From an uncultured Alistipes sp. (lineage in GTDB: Bacteria; Bacteroidota; Bacteroidia; Bacteroidales; Rikenellaceae): 64,000 nt of DNA. Positions 52,034-60,674 of this stretch are shown here, piece by piece. The notes beneath the pieces were generated by a model. It was not told the DNA's origin, made no database searches, and worked only from the letters and a program-made list of their open reading frames with translations. Numbering within the stretch: the first letter of the stretch is position 1; every line of letters starts with the position of its first letter. A program made the translations under genes and the position numbers. Where the stretch lies: contig CAJGDC010000001.1 in the NCBI GenBank assembly GCA_904502005.1, positions 1 through 64,000 on the forward strand, given 5' to 3'.

Positions 52034-52857
52034 TGCTTTGCCCCTCCAAAAAACATCAACAGAGCCCCAAAAATCATCATCACAATACCCACAACCATCA
52101 CTCCACGCCATGGTTGATGTACTATCTGCACAATAATATGGGTATTTGCATCGCTCTGTTCAAAATTCATCAGGTAGATACTCTGACCAAATCCAACCCT
52201 ATAAGGGTCGTTTACCTCAAGCTTTACACGCTTGCCGTCTACCTCAATATCAGCGCTATACTGCTCAGGCATACCACTCTTGCCGTAGGTAACAGCAAAA
52301 TCTGCAAGGCGTAGCGTATAATCAAGATTTGTTGCTCTACCATCTATATATATAGCCTCCTGGCGCGGCTTATCATCCACAACCATCCTCAGCTCCTCGT
52401 AGTCCGCAGCACCCCAGAAGCCGGCAATCAGCGCGAGCAACAGCCCTAAGTGACTCATCAGAAACCTCAGACGTACAGCCCCACCAACTCGCCACCCCCT
52501 CAAGGTAACCATTGCCAAAACCGTCATTACATAGATCACAAGCAGCACAAAGAGATAACTCTGCGTAGCTGGCTTACTCTGCAATCCCACAACTATGCAT
52601 CCTATAGCCGCCAAAACAAGTGCTGTAACTGTCGCCTGCGTAGAGAGTAGGTAACGAGCAACAACATTGCGCTCTCGCGCCCTAAACAGCTCCACCAGAG
52701 CAATAACCCACAAAGCAATAAGGACAACATTCATCGGAAAGGCAAAAAATCCCATCGGAAACGCCCCCAGAAGCACTTCACACAGCCACGCAACAACCAC
52801 CGCCACCAATATAAGCAGCAGCGAAGTGATAGTATATCGACTGATAGAAATCTGCAT
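52030..52857 (-). CDS. ccsB: Cytochrome c biogenesis protein CcsB/ResB
   Basis: The 275-residue protein has three to four N-terminal transmembrane helices, another near residues 125-160, a periplasmic ResB-type domain (about 165-245; GRATNLDYTLRLADFAVTYG, DIEVDGKRVKLEVNDPYRVGFGQSIYL) and a final helix. It is smaller than typical ResB proteins, as in other Bacteroidota split systems. It partners CcsA, encoded directly after it. The start at 52857 lies just downstream of a promoter-like sequence; an in-frame start at 52917 would place that promoter inside the gene. Confidence 0.85.
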   Translation of the reverse strand: MQISISRYTITSLLLILVAVVVAWLCEVLLGAFPMGFFAFPMNVVLIALWVIALVELFRARERNVVARYLLSTQATVTALVLAAIGCIVVGLQSKPATQSYLFVLLVIYVMTVLAMVTLRGWRVGGAVRLRFLMSHLGLLLALIAGFWGAADYEELRMVVDDKPRQEAIYIDGRATNLDYTLRLADFAVTYGKSGMPEQYSADIEVDGKRVKLEVNDPYRVGFGQSIYLMNFEQSDANTHIIVQIVHQPWRGVMVVGIVMMIFGALLMFFGGAKQ

Positions 52858-52874
52858 AATCCCTCTTTTTTGTG

Positions 52875-52905
52875 TAAAGGTAACAGATTTATACAAAATC
52901 TCCAA
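52875..52905 (-). promoter_or_regulatory. Candidate promoter of ccsB-ccsA-peroxidase
   Basis: TTG (52905-52903), 20-bp spacer and TACCTTTA (52882-52875), one mismatch from TAnnTTTG, on the minus strand. It lies 18 bp before the ccsB ATG. Confidence 0.55.
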
Positions 52906-52943
52906 AAAAAATGTCAATTTTTTTTAGAGATAACGGTCATCTA

Positions 52944-53555
52944 TTACGACAGAATGTTAAGCTTTGTAACGGCATACACGACAAGACTTGCCGTATTATT
53001 ACATCCCGTTTTTTCAAGAATACGGGCGCGATGTGCATCAACGGTACGCTTAGAGATGTTTAATTTTTCGGCTATTTGTGGCGTTGAGAGTCCCTGACAG
53101 ATAGATGTAAGCACAGCTATCTCCCTATCGGTAAGTGCGTCAGGGCCAACACTTTGAGCCTCGCCAACGCAATAATCCGGAAGATAACGTTCACCCCCAA
53201 CAACTGCATCAATAGCATCAAAAACGGTCTGAATATCGGAATCCTTATGAATAAATCCGACTACGCCCGCAGCGACCATCTGCTGAGCATATTGCTGCTC
53301 ACCAAACATCGTTAGGGCTATAATTTTAAGTTCTGGGCGTTGATTTAGCGCAAGAGTAGTGGCCGTTTTGCCATCCATATTGGGCATAGAGACATCCATC
53401 AGCACCACGTCAACATCAAGTGTAGGTAGTGCTGCAATAAGCTGAGAGCCATCAGAGTACTCACCCACAACATCATATTGCGGATTAGCCAAGAGCAACC
53501 CCTTCAGTCCATTGCGAAAGAGTGTATGATCATCAACGAGTGCTATCTTTGTCAT
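52944..53555 (-). CDS. NarL/FixJ-type response regulator
   Basis: The 203-residue protein has a receiver domain (about 1-120; acidic pocket VDDH, phosphoacceptor Asp54 in VVLMDVSMPNMDG, Lys in FIHKDS) and a LuxR-type helix-turn-helix (about 138-200; LTDREIAVLTSICQGLSTPQIAEKL and SKRTVDAHRARILEKTG). It is a DNA-binding transcription factor activated by phosphorylation. Its start overlaps the upstream histidine kinase gene by 23 bp, so the two form a cognate pair. Target genes are unknown; the ccsBA-peroxidase operon lies immediately downstream. Confidence 0.95.
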   Translation of the reverse strand: MTKIALVDDHTLFRNGLKGLLLANPQYDVVGEYSDGSQLIAALPTLDVDVVLMDVSMPNMDGKTATTLALNQRPELKIIALTMFGEQQYAQQMVAAGVVGFIHKDSDIQTVFDAIDAVVGGERYLPDYCVGEAQSVGPDALTDREIAVLTSICQGLSTPQIAEKLNISKRTVDAHRARILEKTGCNNTASLVVYAVTKLNILS

Positions 53556-54510
53556 CCGGCAGACTATTTACCTGTACTGTTATTATTGCATTCATACCCT
53601 CGCCACGCTTGCTGTCAATTGTAAAGTTTCCACCTAGTGAGCTAACGCGAGAGGATATATTTGACAAGCCCATGCCGCAGTAGAGCATCGCCTGTGGGTC
53701 AAATCCGCGGCCATTGTCAGCATAGCGTAGAGTTATCACACTTTGATCATAGTCGAGTGTAAGGCTGATAGATGTACAACCAGAGTGTTTGAGCGAATTA
53801 TTTATCAGCTCGCATATCACTCGGTATATTATCACCTCCACATCTCCATTAAAACGCTCTGTACTCAATGTTGTATTAAAATGTATCGCCACATCATTGA
53901 GTGCCGAGAGTCTTGAGACGAAGTTTCTCACCGCTTGCGCAACACCAAAGTCGAGCAACACCTGCGGCGAGAGGTTATTCGAAATCTCTCTTACTGAGCG
54001 CAGCGCCTCCTCAAGTACATATGTTGTATTGCTGACAATACTATCTCTTTGCTCCTCCGTAAGCCCCTCGCGTGAGAGTGCCGAAAGCGACATCTTTGCC
54101 GACGAGAGCAGTGGCCCAAGACCATCATGGAGCTCCTTTGAGAAGTTGAGTCGTGAGTGCTCCTCAGCACGCAAGACCGCCGACATAATGCGTCGATTAA
54201 AGAGGGCTCGCTGGCGATCTACACGCTCAAGATAGCTCACCAATCTGTGTGCAAACAGCACCGCAAAGGATACACAGACAGAGACCCCGATTCCCAAAGC
54301 AATTGATATATAGTGCTGCACCTGCTCACCATTAACACTGAGAATTTCGAAATATCGCTCAATGGCAATCAGAACAAATCCTATAATGCAGAGAATCCAA
54401 ATCGCGTTATACTTAGTTCGTTTAACCAGACGAATAGCGTATATAATAGCCACCATCTGGAGCAACAGCGCAATCGCCACCACTATATTGAGCGCGAGAG
54501 GAGTTCCCAT
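53533..54510 (-). CDS. HisKA_3-type sensor histidine kinase
   Basis: The 325-residue kinase has three N-terminal transmembrane helices (about 5-28, 36-52, 68-90) with almost no periplasmic loop. The dimerisation/phosphoacceptor domain has His128 in KELHDGLGPLLSSAK, and the ATPase domain has VICELINNSLKHS (N box), YADNGRGFD and GMGLSNISSR. It belongs to the NarX/DesK-like group that pairs with NarL-type regulators. With no extracytoplasmic sensor domain, the signal is probably in the membrane. ATG 54510 is chosen over a TTG at 54519. The gene begins 16 bp after surE. Confidence 0.92.
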   Translation of the reverse strand: MGTPLALNIVVAIALLLQMVAIIYAIRLVKRTKYNAIWILCIIGFVLIAIERYFEILSVNGEQVQHYISIALGIGVSVCVSFAVLFAHRLVSYLERVDRQRALFNRRIMSAVLRAEEHSRLNFSKELHDGLGPLLSSAKMSLSALSREGLTEEQRDSIVSNTTYVLEEALRSVREISNNLSPQVLLDFGVAQAVRNFVSRLSALNDVAIHFNTTLSTERFNGDVEVIIYRVICELINNSLKHSGCTSISLTLDYDQSVITLRYADNGRGFDPQAMLYCGMGLSNISSRVSSLGGNFTIDSKRGEGMNAIITVQVNSLPDDKDSTR

Positions 54511-54526
54511 CTTTAGCAACTCTTTA

Positions 54527-55297
54527 CTATTCCAAAATATCTGTAACCGCCTTCAGCTGGCTGTACGATGTAAGGTCTACCTGCACAGGTACCACCGCCA
54601 CATAGCCCTCTTTGAGTGCCCACTCATCACTATCTGTCGCCTCTGGCTCATGGTTCTCAAAGCCTCCGGTTAGCCAGTAATAGCTCTCGCCATTAGGGTC
54701 CTTGCGCTCCAAAATTTCATCACGCCAGAAGCCCTTAGTTTGGCGACAAACCTTTACGCCCTTAATTTGTTCTACCGGAAGAATCGGGAAATTCACATTA
54801 AGACATATAGGACGTATATCGCTCTCAAGAACGCTCTTGGCAATTCTGATACCATACTCCACAGCCGCCTCAAAATCCGCATCAGCACTATGGTCTACAC
54901 ATGACAATCCTATAGAGGGCACCCCATAAAATGCAGACTCTATGGCTGCACCCATAGTACCAGAATAGAGTAGATTAGCCGCAGCGTTAGAGCCATGGTT
55001 CACTCCCGAGATGGTCAAATCAACCTTTTTGTCCTTCAAAAAGTAGTCAAAGGCAAATTTTACACAATCTACAGGAGTTCCATTGAGCGAATATATCTCA
55101 ACATCCTCGCTCTTGCTGATTGTCTTCAGACGAAGCATGTCACAGATTGTAATTGCCTGACTCTTACCACTCTGCACTGTATCAGGAGCCACTGCAATAA
55201 CTCGTCCAAACTGGCGTGCCACCTCTATGGCAGCCTTAAAACCCTTTGATGCATAGCTATCATCATTGGTTACAAAGATAAGTTTCTCATTCATCAT
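54527..55297 (-). CDS. surE: 5'/3'-nucleotidase SurE
   Basis: The 256-residue protein has the SurE signature FVTNDDSYASKGF (metal-binding Asp-Asp), the APDTVQSGKSQAIT loop, LNGTPVDCVKFAFDY and SGVNHGSNAAANLLYSGTMGAA. It dephosphorylates nucleoside monophosphates and other phosphates in the cytoplasm with a divalent metal. Translation can start at either of two adjacent ATGs (55297 or 55294). The promoter lies immediately upstream, and the kinase-regulator pair follows. Confidence 0.95.
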   Translation of the reverse strand: MMNEKLIFVTNDDSYASKGFKAAIEVARQFGRVIAVAPDTVQSGKSQAITICDMLRLKTISKSEDVEIYSLNGTPVDCVKFAFDYFLKDKKVDLTISGVNHGSNAAANLLYSGTMGAAIESAFYGVPSIGLSCVDHSADADFEAAVEYGIRIAKSVLESDIRPICLNVNFPILPVEQIKGVKVCRQTKGFWRDEILERKDPNGESYYWLTGGFENHEPEATDSDEWALKEGYVAVVPVQVDLTSYSQLKAVTDILE

Positions 55298-55301
55298 AAC
55301 G

Positions 55302-55332
55302 CAAAGGTAATTATTGCAAACCAAAAATCCAA
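55302..55332 (-). promoter_or_regulatory. Promoter of surE and the two-component genes
   Basis: TTG (55332-55330), 20-bp spacer, TACCTTTG (55309-55302) on the minus strand. The -7 box ends 5 nt before the first ATG, so the transcript is predicted leaderless or the second ATG is used. Confidence 0.75.
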
Positions 55333-55353
55333 AACAACGTCGAACTATCAAGC

Positions 55354-55384
55354 AAAAAAATCAGCGAAGCTCTCGCTCCGCTGA
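55354..55384 (-). terminator. Terminator after the OmpP1/FadL-like gene
   Basis: On the minus strand CAGCGGAGC and GCTTCGCTG pair around GAGA with one mismatch, followed by seven T residues. Confidence 0.85.
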
Positions 55385-55422
55385 CGACACACACATTATA
55401 TGATTACCTCTTAAGATTGCTC

Positions 55423-56877
55423 TTAAAAGTGGAAATCCACACCAAGACCCCAAGCCCAACGGTTGTACTTGAAGGTGTCTGAACCACCAAGACCGAGGGT
55501 GTTGTTGTTATAGCCGCTCTCTACCTTGTTTGTAACATCCTTATAGAGAGGCTTCATAACACCTGCATTGAGGCGAATATGCTCGTTGAAGTTATATGCG
55601 AAACCAAGACCAATAGTATGAGCCTCGCAAACGAAATCGAGGTCAGAGTACTTTGCAATGTCGAGGTTGAAGTCTGTAAACTGATAACCTGCACTTACAA
55701 GCCACTTGTTGTTAATCTTGTACTCAACACCAGCAAGATACTCATTAGTGTTACCAAGCACAGCTCCTGCAGCAGTAAAGCCATTCTGTGCATTCTTCTC
55801 AAAGAAGTGGTGCCACTCAACAGTGACAGTTACCTTATCGGCAATTGTACGGCTTGCAGCGATAGCGAGCTGCGCAGGCATATCTGCAGCAGTTACTGCA
55901 CCGTCTGGGAAGATGCCACTAACAACAGGGTCCTTAGCAGAGGCCTCTGACGCCTTAGTTGTAATATCGAGGTTAGAGCGGAACTCATACTTAACGCTTG
56001 CAGCCCAACCTTTGTGGTTGAACATCAAGGCAATAACCGGAGAGATTGACCAACCATTCTGCTTAATGTCAATCTGGTGATCAGAGGTCATAGCTGCATA
56101 GGTCATATACTGAGTATAAGCAGCGATAGCCTCAGCATTACCAGCCTGAACACCCGGAGCATACTGGCTTGCCATAGCATTGAAGAACTCTGGCGCAGGA
56201 CCCATAGCCTGTGTAAGAGGGTTGAGCATCTGAATATTCTTCAGGTAGCCATTGTAGCTCTTTGTAGCGTAGTGAAGACGTGCCTGAGCTGCTACAGCCA
56301 ACCAATCAGTGATGCGGAAAGAGACACCAACCTGACCCTGGAAGGTCATTGAGCTACCCTTAAGGCTCATATCCATAGAGTAAGGTAGACCCTGCTTACC
56401 CTGTGTTGCCTGCATACCTACGCCAAAAGGAATCTGAGAGAGCATGCTCTCAAAGGATGCAAGACCCTGGTCGTACTTTGCAGTACCTCCTCCGCCGCCA
56501 ATTCCGAACGATGCCATAACCGCCCAACGCTTTCTCTTCCACACAAAGTCAAAGCTCGGAATTACTGGCGCGAAGGTCTTACCAACAAACTCCTTTGTAG
56601 GGTTGCCGGTATTATTAGTGTTGTATGCAAAAGGTGCAAAAGTTGATACAGTAGAACGCTTCTGTGTTACCTCTTGTATATTAAGAGAGAAGTGGAAACC
56701 GTCGTTCATAAATGACGCACCAGCTGGGTTGTGATATACCGCATCTGGGTCAAGTGTTGTACCACGCGCTACGCTACGAAGATAAGCTGCCGCATGGTTT
56801 GTGTTTACATTTGTTCCGCCAGCAAATGCTGTAGATACAGCTGCAAGCGAGATAATAGTAAGTAAAATTTTCTTCAT
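55423..56877 (-). CDS. OmpP1/FadL/TodX-family outer-membrane protein
   Basis: The 484-residue protein has a signal peptide (about 1-19, ending AFAG) followed by the family's N-terminal hatch region, with NTNHAAAYLRSVARGTTLDPDAVYHNPAG matching the FadL NPA signature when read in pieces. The long barrel has aromatic strand ends and a terminal Phe (WGLGVDFHF). FadL-type channels let hydrophobic compounds such as long-chain fatty acids cross the outer membrane by lateral diffusion. It is monocistronic and ends in a strong terminator. The real substrate in this organism is not known. Confidence 0.9.
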   Translation of the reverse strand: MKKILLTIISLAAVSTAFAGGTNVNTNHAAAYLRSVARGTTLDPDAVYHNPAGASFMNDGFHFSLNIQEVTQKRSTVSTFAPFAYNTNNTGNPTKEFVGKTFAPVIPSFDFVWKRKRWAVMASFGIGGGGGTAKYDQGLASFESMLSQIPFGVGMQATQGKQGLPYSMDMSLKGSSMTFQGQVGVSFRITDWLAVAAQARLHYATKSYNGYLKNIQMLNPLTQAMGPAPEFFNAMASQYAPGVQAGNAEAIAAYTQYMTYAAMTSDHQIDIKQNGWSISPVIALMFNHKGWAASVKYEFRSNLDITTKASEASAKDPVVSGIFPDGAVTAADMPAQLAIAASRTIADKVTVTVEWHHFFEKNAQNGFTAAGAVLGNTNEYLAGVEYKINNKWLVSAGYQFTDFNLDIAKYSDLDFVCEAHTIGLGFAYNFNEHIRLNAGVMKPLYKDVTNKVESGYNNNTLGLGGSDTFKYNRWAWGLGVDFHF

Positions 56878-57198
56878 TTTTTCTTGAATTTTGATTTCAA
56901 CGTCGGCGAAGATAGCGCATTGTTTGTCTAGAGTAAAATTTTAGTGATAGCAACCCCTATTTAGGGAAATTTCTGCGGCATTTTGGGGTGAAATTCTCTA
57001 TTTAGGGGCGAAATTCATAGCAATGTAGGCTGTAAAATCAACAATTTTGATATTTCCAGTCGAAAATAGAGGAGATAAAGTGGGTGGTGCTAATGAGCTT
57101 TTGAGAGCACTATTGACGACACCTATTGTTATTATTAATAAAAAATATTAACTTTGCGCGATTATATAGACGCGCAAGCAAAAATAAATTACTACGAT
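56878..57198. other. Divergent intergenic region, 321 bp, with repeated CTATTTAGGG
   Basis: This gap separates the OmpP1/FadL-like gene from ileS. It holds the ileS promoter at its right end and two direct copies of CTATTTAGGG (56957-56966 and 56998-57007), 41 bp apart, the first part of the palindrome CCCTA-TT-TAGGG. I find no gene and no clear -7 box for the leftward gene. Confidence 0.6.
57126..57156 (+). promoter_or_regulatory. Promoter of ileS
   Basis: TTG (57126-57128), 20-bp spacer, TAACTTTG (57149-57156). It rules out the in-frame TTG codon at 57154 as the start, since that codon is part of the -7 box. Confidence 0.8.
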
Positions 57199-60100
57199 AT
57201 GAAATTTGCAGAGTACAAGAACTTAAATTTACCACAGACTGCAGAAGAGGTTTTGCAGTTGTGGGATGCAGAGGATACATTCCGCAAAAGTATCTCAACA
57301 CGCGAAGGACATCCAGCTTTTGTCTTTTATGAGGGTCCACCATCAGCAAATGGTATGCCTGGCATCCACCACGTAATGGCGCGAACCATTAAGGATATTA
57401 TCTGTCGTTACAAGACTCAGCAGGGCTTTAAGGTTCACCGCAAAGCCGGTTGGGATACTCACGGTCTGCCGGTAGAGCTTGGCGTAGAGAAGACCCTGGG
57501 CATTAAGAAGGAGGATATTGGTCGAACAATCACCGTTGAGGACTACAACCGCTACTGCCGCCAGGATGTTATGAAGTACACCGACGTATGGAGCAACCTT
57601 ACTCGTCAGATGGGTTATTGGGTAAATCTTGAGGACCCATATATCACCTACGACAACAAGTATATAGAGACTCTGTGGCACCTTCTAAAGCGACTCTTTG
57701 ACAAGGGTCTGCTCTACAAGGGCTACACCATTCAGCCATACTCACCAGCAGCAGGAACAGGTCTGTCAACTCACGAGCTCAACCAGCCGGGGTGCTACCG
57801 CGATGTGAAGGATACAACCTGCACAGCTCAGTTCCGTATTGTTCGCGACCAGAAGAGCGAGCATCTGTTTGCCGATGTAGAGGGAGAACTCTTCTTCTTG
57901 GCTTGGACAACAACTCCATGGACACTTCCGTCAAATACTGCACTTTGCGTTGGTCCCGCAATTGACTACGTAAAGGTTAAGTGCCTTAATCCTTACACAG
58001 AGGCTCCACAGACCATTATCATGGCTGCAGACCTTGTCACTACCCTCTTCGGCAAGAAGATGGAGGGCAAGTATACTGTAACCAACGAGCACTACAAGGG
58101 TTCAGAGCTTGAGGGTATTCGCTACGAGCAGCTTATCGACTGGGTAAAACCTATGGAGCAGTATGGCGATGCGTTCAGAGTGATTCTTGGCGACTACGTT
58201 ACAATCTCTGACGGTACCGGTATCGTGCACATTGCGCCAACATTTGGTGCTGACGACGACCGCGTAGCTAAGGCTGCAGGTATCGCTCCGCTCTTTGTTG
58301 TTGATGCTGCAGGCAAGAACTGCCCAATGGTAGACCGTTCAGGTCGTCTGTTCCGCCTTGAGGATATGGATAGCGACTTTGTAGCTAAATACGTAAACAC
58401 TGAGGCATATAGCCAGTGGTCAGGCCGCTATGTAAAGAATGCCTACGATGAGAGCGCTGACGAGCAGACTCCAACCCTTGACGTAGATATCTGTGTTGCG
58501 CTGAAGGGCGAGAATAAGGCTTTCAAGATTGAGAAGCACACCCACTCATACCCACACTGCTGGCGAACTGACAAGCCAGTACTCTACTATCCTCTTGACT
58601 CTTGGTTTATCAAGGTTACTGACCTGCGCGAGAGAATGGTCGAGCTCAATAAGACCATCAAGTGGCAGCCAGAGAGCACCGGTAGTGGCCGTTTCGGCAA
58701 GTGGCTTGAGGGCTTGGCTGACTGGAACCTCTCTCGTTCACGCTTCTGGGGAACTCCACTGCCTATCTGGGCAACAGAGGACCACTCGGAGATGAAGTGC
58801 ATCGGCTCTATTGAGGAGCTTATTGCAGAGATTGAGAAGTCTGTGGCTGCAGGTGTGATGACAGAGAATCCATTCAAGGATTTTGTTGTTGGCGATATGT
58901 CAAAGGAGAACTACTCAGTAGAGCGTATTGACCTGCATAAGCCATACGTAGACCGCATTGTGCTTCTCTCATCTAAGGGTGAGCCTATGCACCGCGAGAG
59001 CGACCTTATTGACGTTTGGTTTGACTCTGGCGCTATGCCTTATGCACAGCTCCACTATCCATTTGAGAATGCAGAGCTCTTTGAGACCGTATTCCCGGCA
59101 GACTTCGTAGCTGAAGGTGTAGACCAGACACGTGGTTGGTTCTATACTCTTCATGCACTTGCTGTAATGCTCTTTGACAAGGTTGCCTTCCGCAATATTA
59201 TCTCTAACGGACTGGTGCTTGACAAGAACGGAATGAAGATGTCTAAGCGCCTTGGCAACGCTGTAGACCCATTCAAGACCCTCAATACCTATGGCGCTGA
59301 CGCTACTCGTTGGTATATGATTAGCAACTCACAGCCATGGGATAACCTTAAGTTTGACGCAGATGGCGTGGATGAGGTTCGTCGTAAGTTCTTCGGAACT
59401 CTCTACAACACCTACTCATTCTTCGCGCTCTATGCAAATATTGACGGCTTTACAGGTCAGGAGGCTGAGATTCCAGTAGCTGAGCGCCCAGATATGGACC
59501 GTTGGATTCTCTCAGAGCTCAATACACTCGTTGCTCGCGTAACCGAGTGCCTTGACAACTACGATCCAACCCCTGCTGCCCGCGCAATTCAGACATTTGT
59601 ATGTGACAACCTCAGTAACTGGCATGTACGTCTAAATCGTAAGCGCTTCTGGGGCGGTGGACTTACAGAGGATAAGCTTGCAGCTTACCAGACCCTCTAC
59701 ACCTGCCTTGAGACCGTGGCGAAGCTATCTGCACCATTTGCACCATTTATCTCTGACCGCATCTACCGTGACCTTAACGCTGTTAGCGGTCGCAACGCTG
59801 AGCAGTCTGTACACCTCTCTTCATTCCCAGTGTGCGATAAGAGCCTTGTAGATACAGACCTTGAGCTTACTACTGCCGTAGCTCAGCAGCTCTCATCTAT
59901 GGTACTTGCCCTTCGTCGAAAGGTAAATATCAAGGTGCGTCAGCCACTTGCAAAGATTATAATTCCTGTACTTGACGCAGAGCTTGAGCGCCGAATTAAG
60001 GCTGTTGAGGCACTTGTTGCAAGCGAGGTAAATGTTAAGAGCGTAGAGCTAATCCACGACACCGCAGGTATTATCACCAAGCGCATCAAGCCTAACTTCA

Positions 60101-60606
60101 AGACTTTGGGTCCTAAGTATGGCAAGTATATGAAGGCTATCCAGGCACTTGTTGCAACATTTGACCAGTCTCAGATTACAGATGTTGAGTGTGGCAACAT
60201 TACAACCCTTGACATTGCAGGTGAGACTATTGAGGTTACTGCTGCAGACTTCGAGATTACCTCGGAGGATATGCCAGGCTGGCTCGTTGCTTCAGAGGGT
60301 AAACTTACTGTGGCTCTTGATATTACAGTTACCCCAGAGCTTGAGCGCGAAGGTATTGCTCGTGAGCTTGTAAATCGTATTCAGAACATCCGCAAGGAGT
60401 CTGGTCTTGAGATTGTAGACAAGATTCGTGTGGAGGTTGAGGATTGCGAGCTTGTTCACGATGCTGTGGCTCAATTTGCAGAGTATATCTGTCAGCAGAC
60501 TCTCTCTGTTGAGATTACTTGTGTTCCAACACCTGCAGGACTAACAATCGACAAGTACAACGAGGTGAACGACACTCCAGTAAAGATTGCAATCGCAAAG
60601 ATTTAA
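57199..60606 (+). CDS. ileS: Isoleucyl-tRNA synthetase
   Basis: The 1135-residue class I synthetase has the HIGH-type motif GMPGIHHVM (about 52-60), the editing (CP1) domain with WTTTPWTLPSNTALCV, the WFIKV and FWGTPLPIW segments, and KMSKRLGN (Lys680). An anticodon-binding domain and a long C-terminal extension follow. It charges tRNA-Ile and edits valine. I see no CxxC zinc finger at the C-terminus, which together with the length resembles the type 2 (eukaryote-like) IleRS group. The ATG at 57199 is preferred because the promoter lies just upstream. Confidence 0.97.
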   Translation: MKFAEYKNLNLPQTAEEVLQLWDAEDTFRKSISTREGHPAFVFYEGPPSANGMPGIHHVMARTIKDIICRYKTQQGFKVHRKAGWDTHGLPVELGVEKTLGIKKEDIGRTITVEDYNRYCRQDVMKYTDVWSNLTRQMGYWVNLEDPYITYDNKYIETLWHLLKRLFDKGLLYKGYTIQPYSPAAGTGLSTHELNQPGCYRDVKDTTCTAQFRIVRDQKSEHLFADVEGELFFLAWTTTPWTLPSNTALCVGPAIDYVKVKCLNPYTEAPQTIIMAADLVTTLFGKKMEGKYTVTNEHYKGSELEGIRYEQLIDWVKPMEQYGDAFRVILGDYVTISDGTGIVHIAPTFGADDDRVAKAAGIAPLFVVDAAGKNCPMVDRSGRLFRLEDMDSDFVAKYVNTEAYSQWSGRYVKNAYDESADEQTPTLDVDICVALKGENKAFKIEKHTHSYPHCWRTDKPVLYYPLDSWFIKVTDLRERMVELNKTIKWQPESTGSGRFGKWLEGLADWNLSRSRFWGTPLPIWATEDHSEMKCIGSIEELIAEIEKSVAAGVMTENPFKDFVVGDMSKENYSVERIDLHKPYVDRIVLLSSKGEPMHRESDLIDVWFDSGAMPYAQLHYPFENAELFETVFPADFVAEGVDQTRGWFYTLHALAVMLFDKVAFRNIISNGLVLDKNGMKMSKRLGNAVDPFKTLNTYGADATRWYMISNSQPWDNLKFDADGVDEVRRKFFGTLYNTYSFFALYANIDGFTGQEAEIPVAERPDMDRWILSELNTLVARVTECLDNYDPTPAARAIQTFVCDNLSNWHVRLNRKRFWGGGLTEDKLAAYQTLYTCLETVAKLSAPFAPFISDRIYRDLNAVSGRNAEQSVHLSSFPVCDKSLVDTDLELTTAVAQQLSSMVLALRRKVNIKVRQPLAKIIIPVLDAELERRIKAVEALVASEVNVKSVELIHDTAGIITKRIKPNFKTLGPKYGKYMKAIQALVATFDQSQITDVECGNITTLDIAGETIEVTAADFEITSEDMPGWLVASEGKLTVALDITVTPELEREGIARELVNRIQNIRKESGLEIVDKIRVEVEDCELVHDAVAQFAEYICQQTLSVEITCVPTPAGLTIDKYNEVNDTPVKIAIAKI

Positions 60607-60622
60607 CGCTACACTGATACAC

Positions 60623-60660
60623 AAAAAAAGCGACGCAAGTTTTTTGCGTCGCTTTTTTTT
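60623..60660. terminator. Bidirectional terminator between ileS and the DUF4465-like gene
   Basis: AAAAAAAGCGACGCAA pairs with TTGCGTCGCTTTTTTT around a short GTTTT loop; A and T tracts flank the stem on both sides. Confidence 0.95.
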
Positions 60661-60674
60661 ATCAACCGCTCCTA

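Noticed and set aside
57154..57198. Upstream TTG start for ileS
   Set aside because: The TTG is part of the -7 promoter box TAACTTTG, so it cannot be translated from this promoter.
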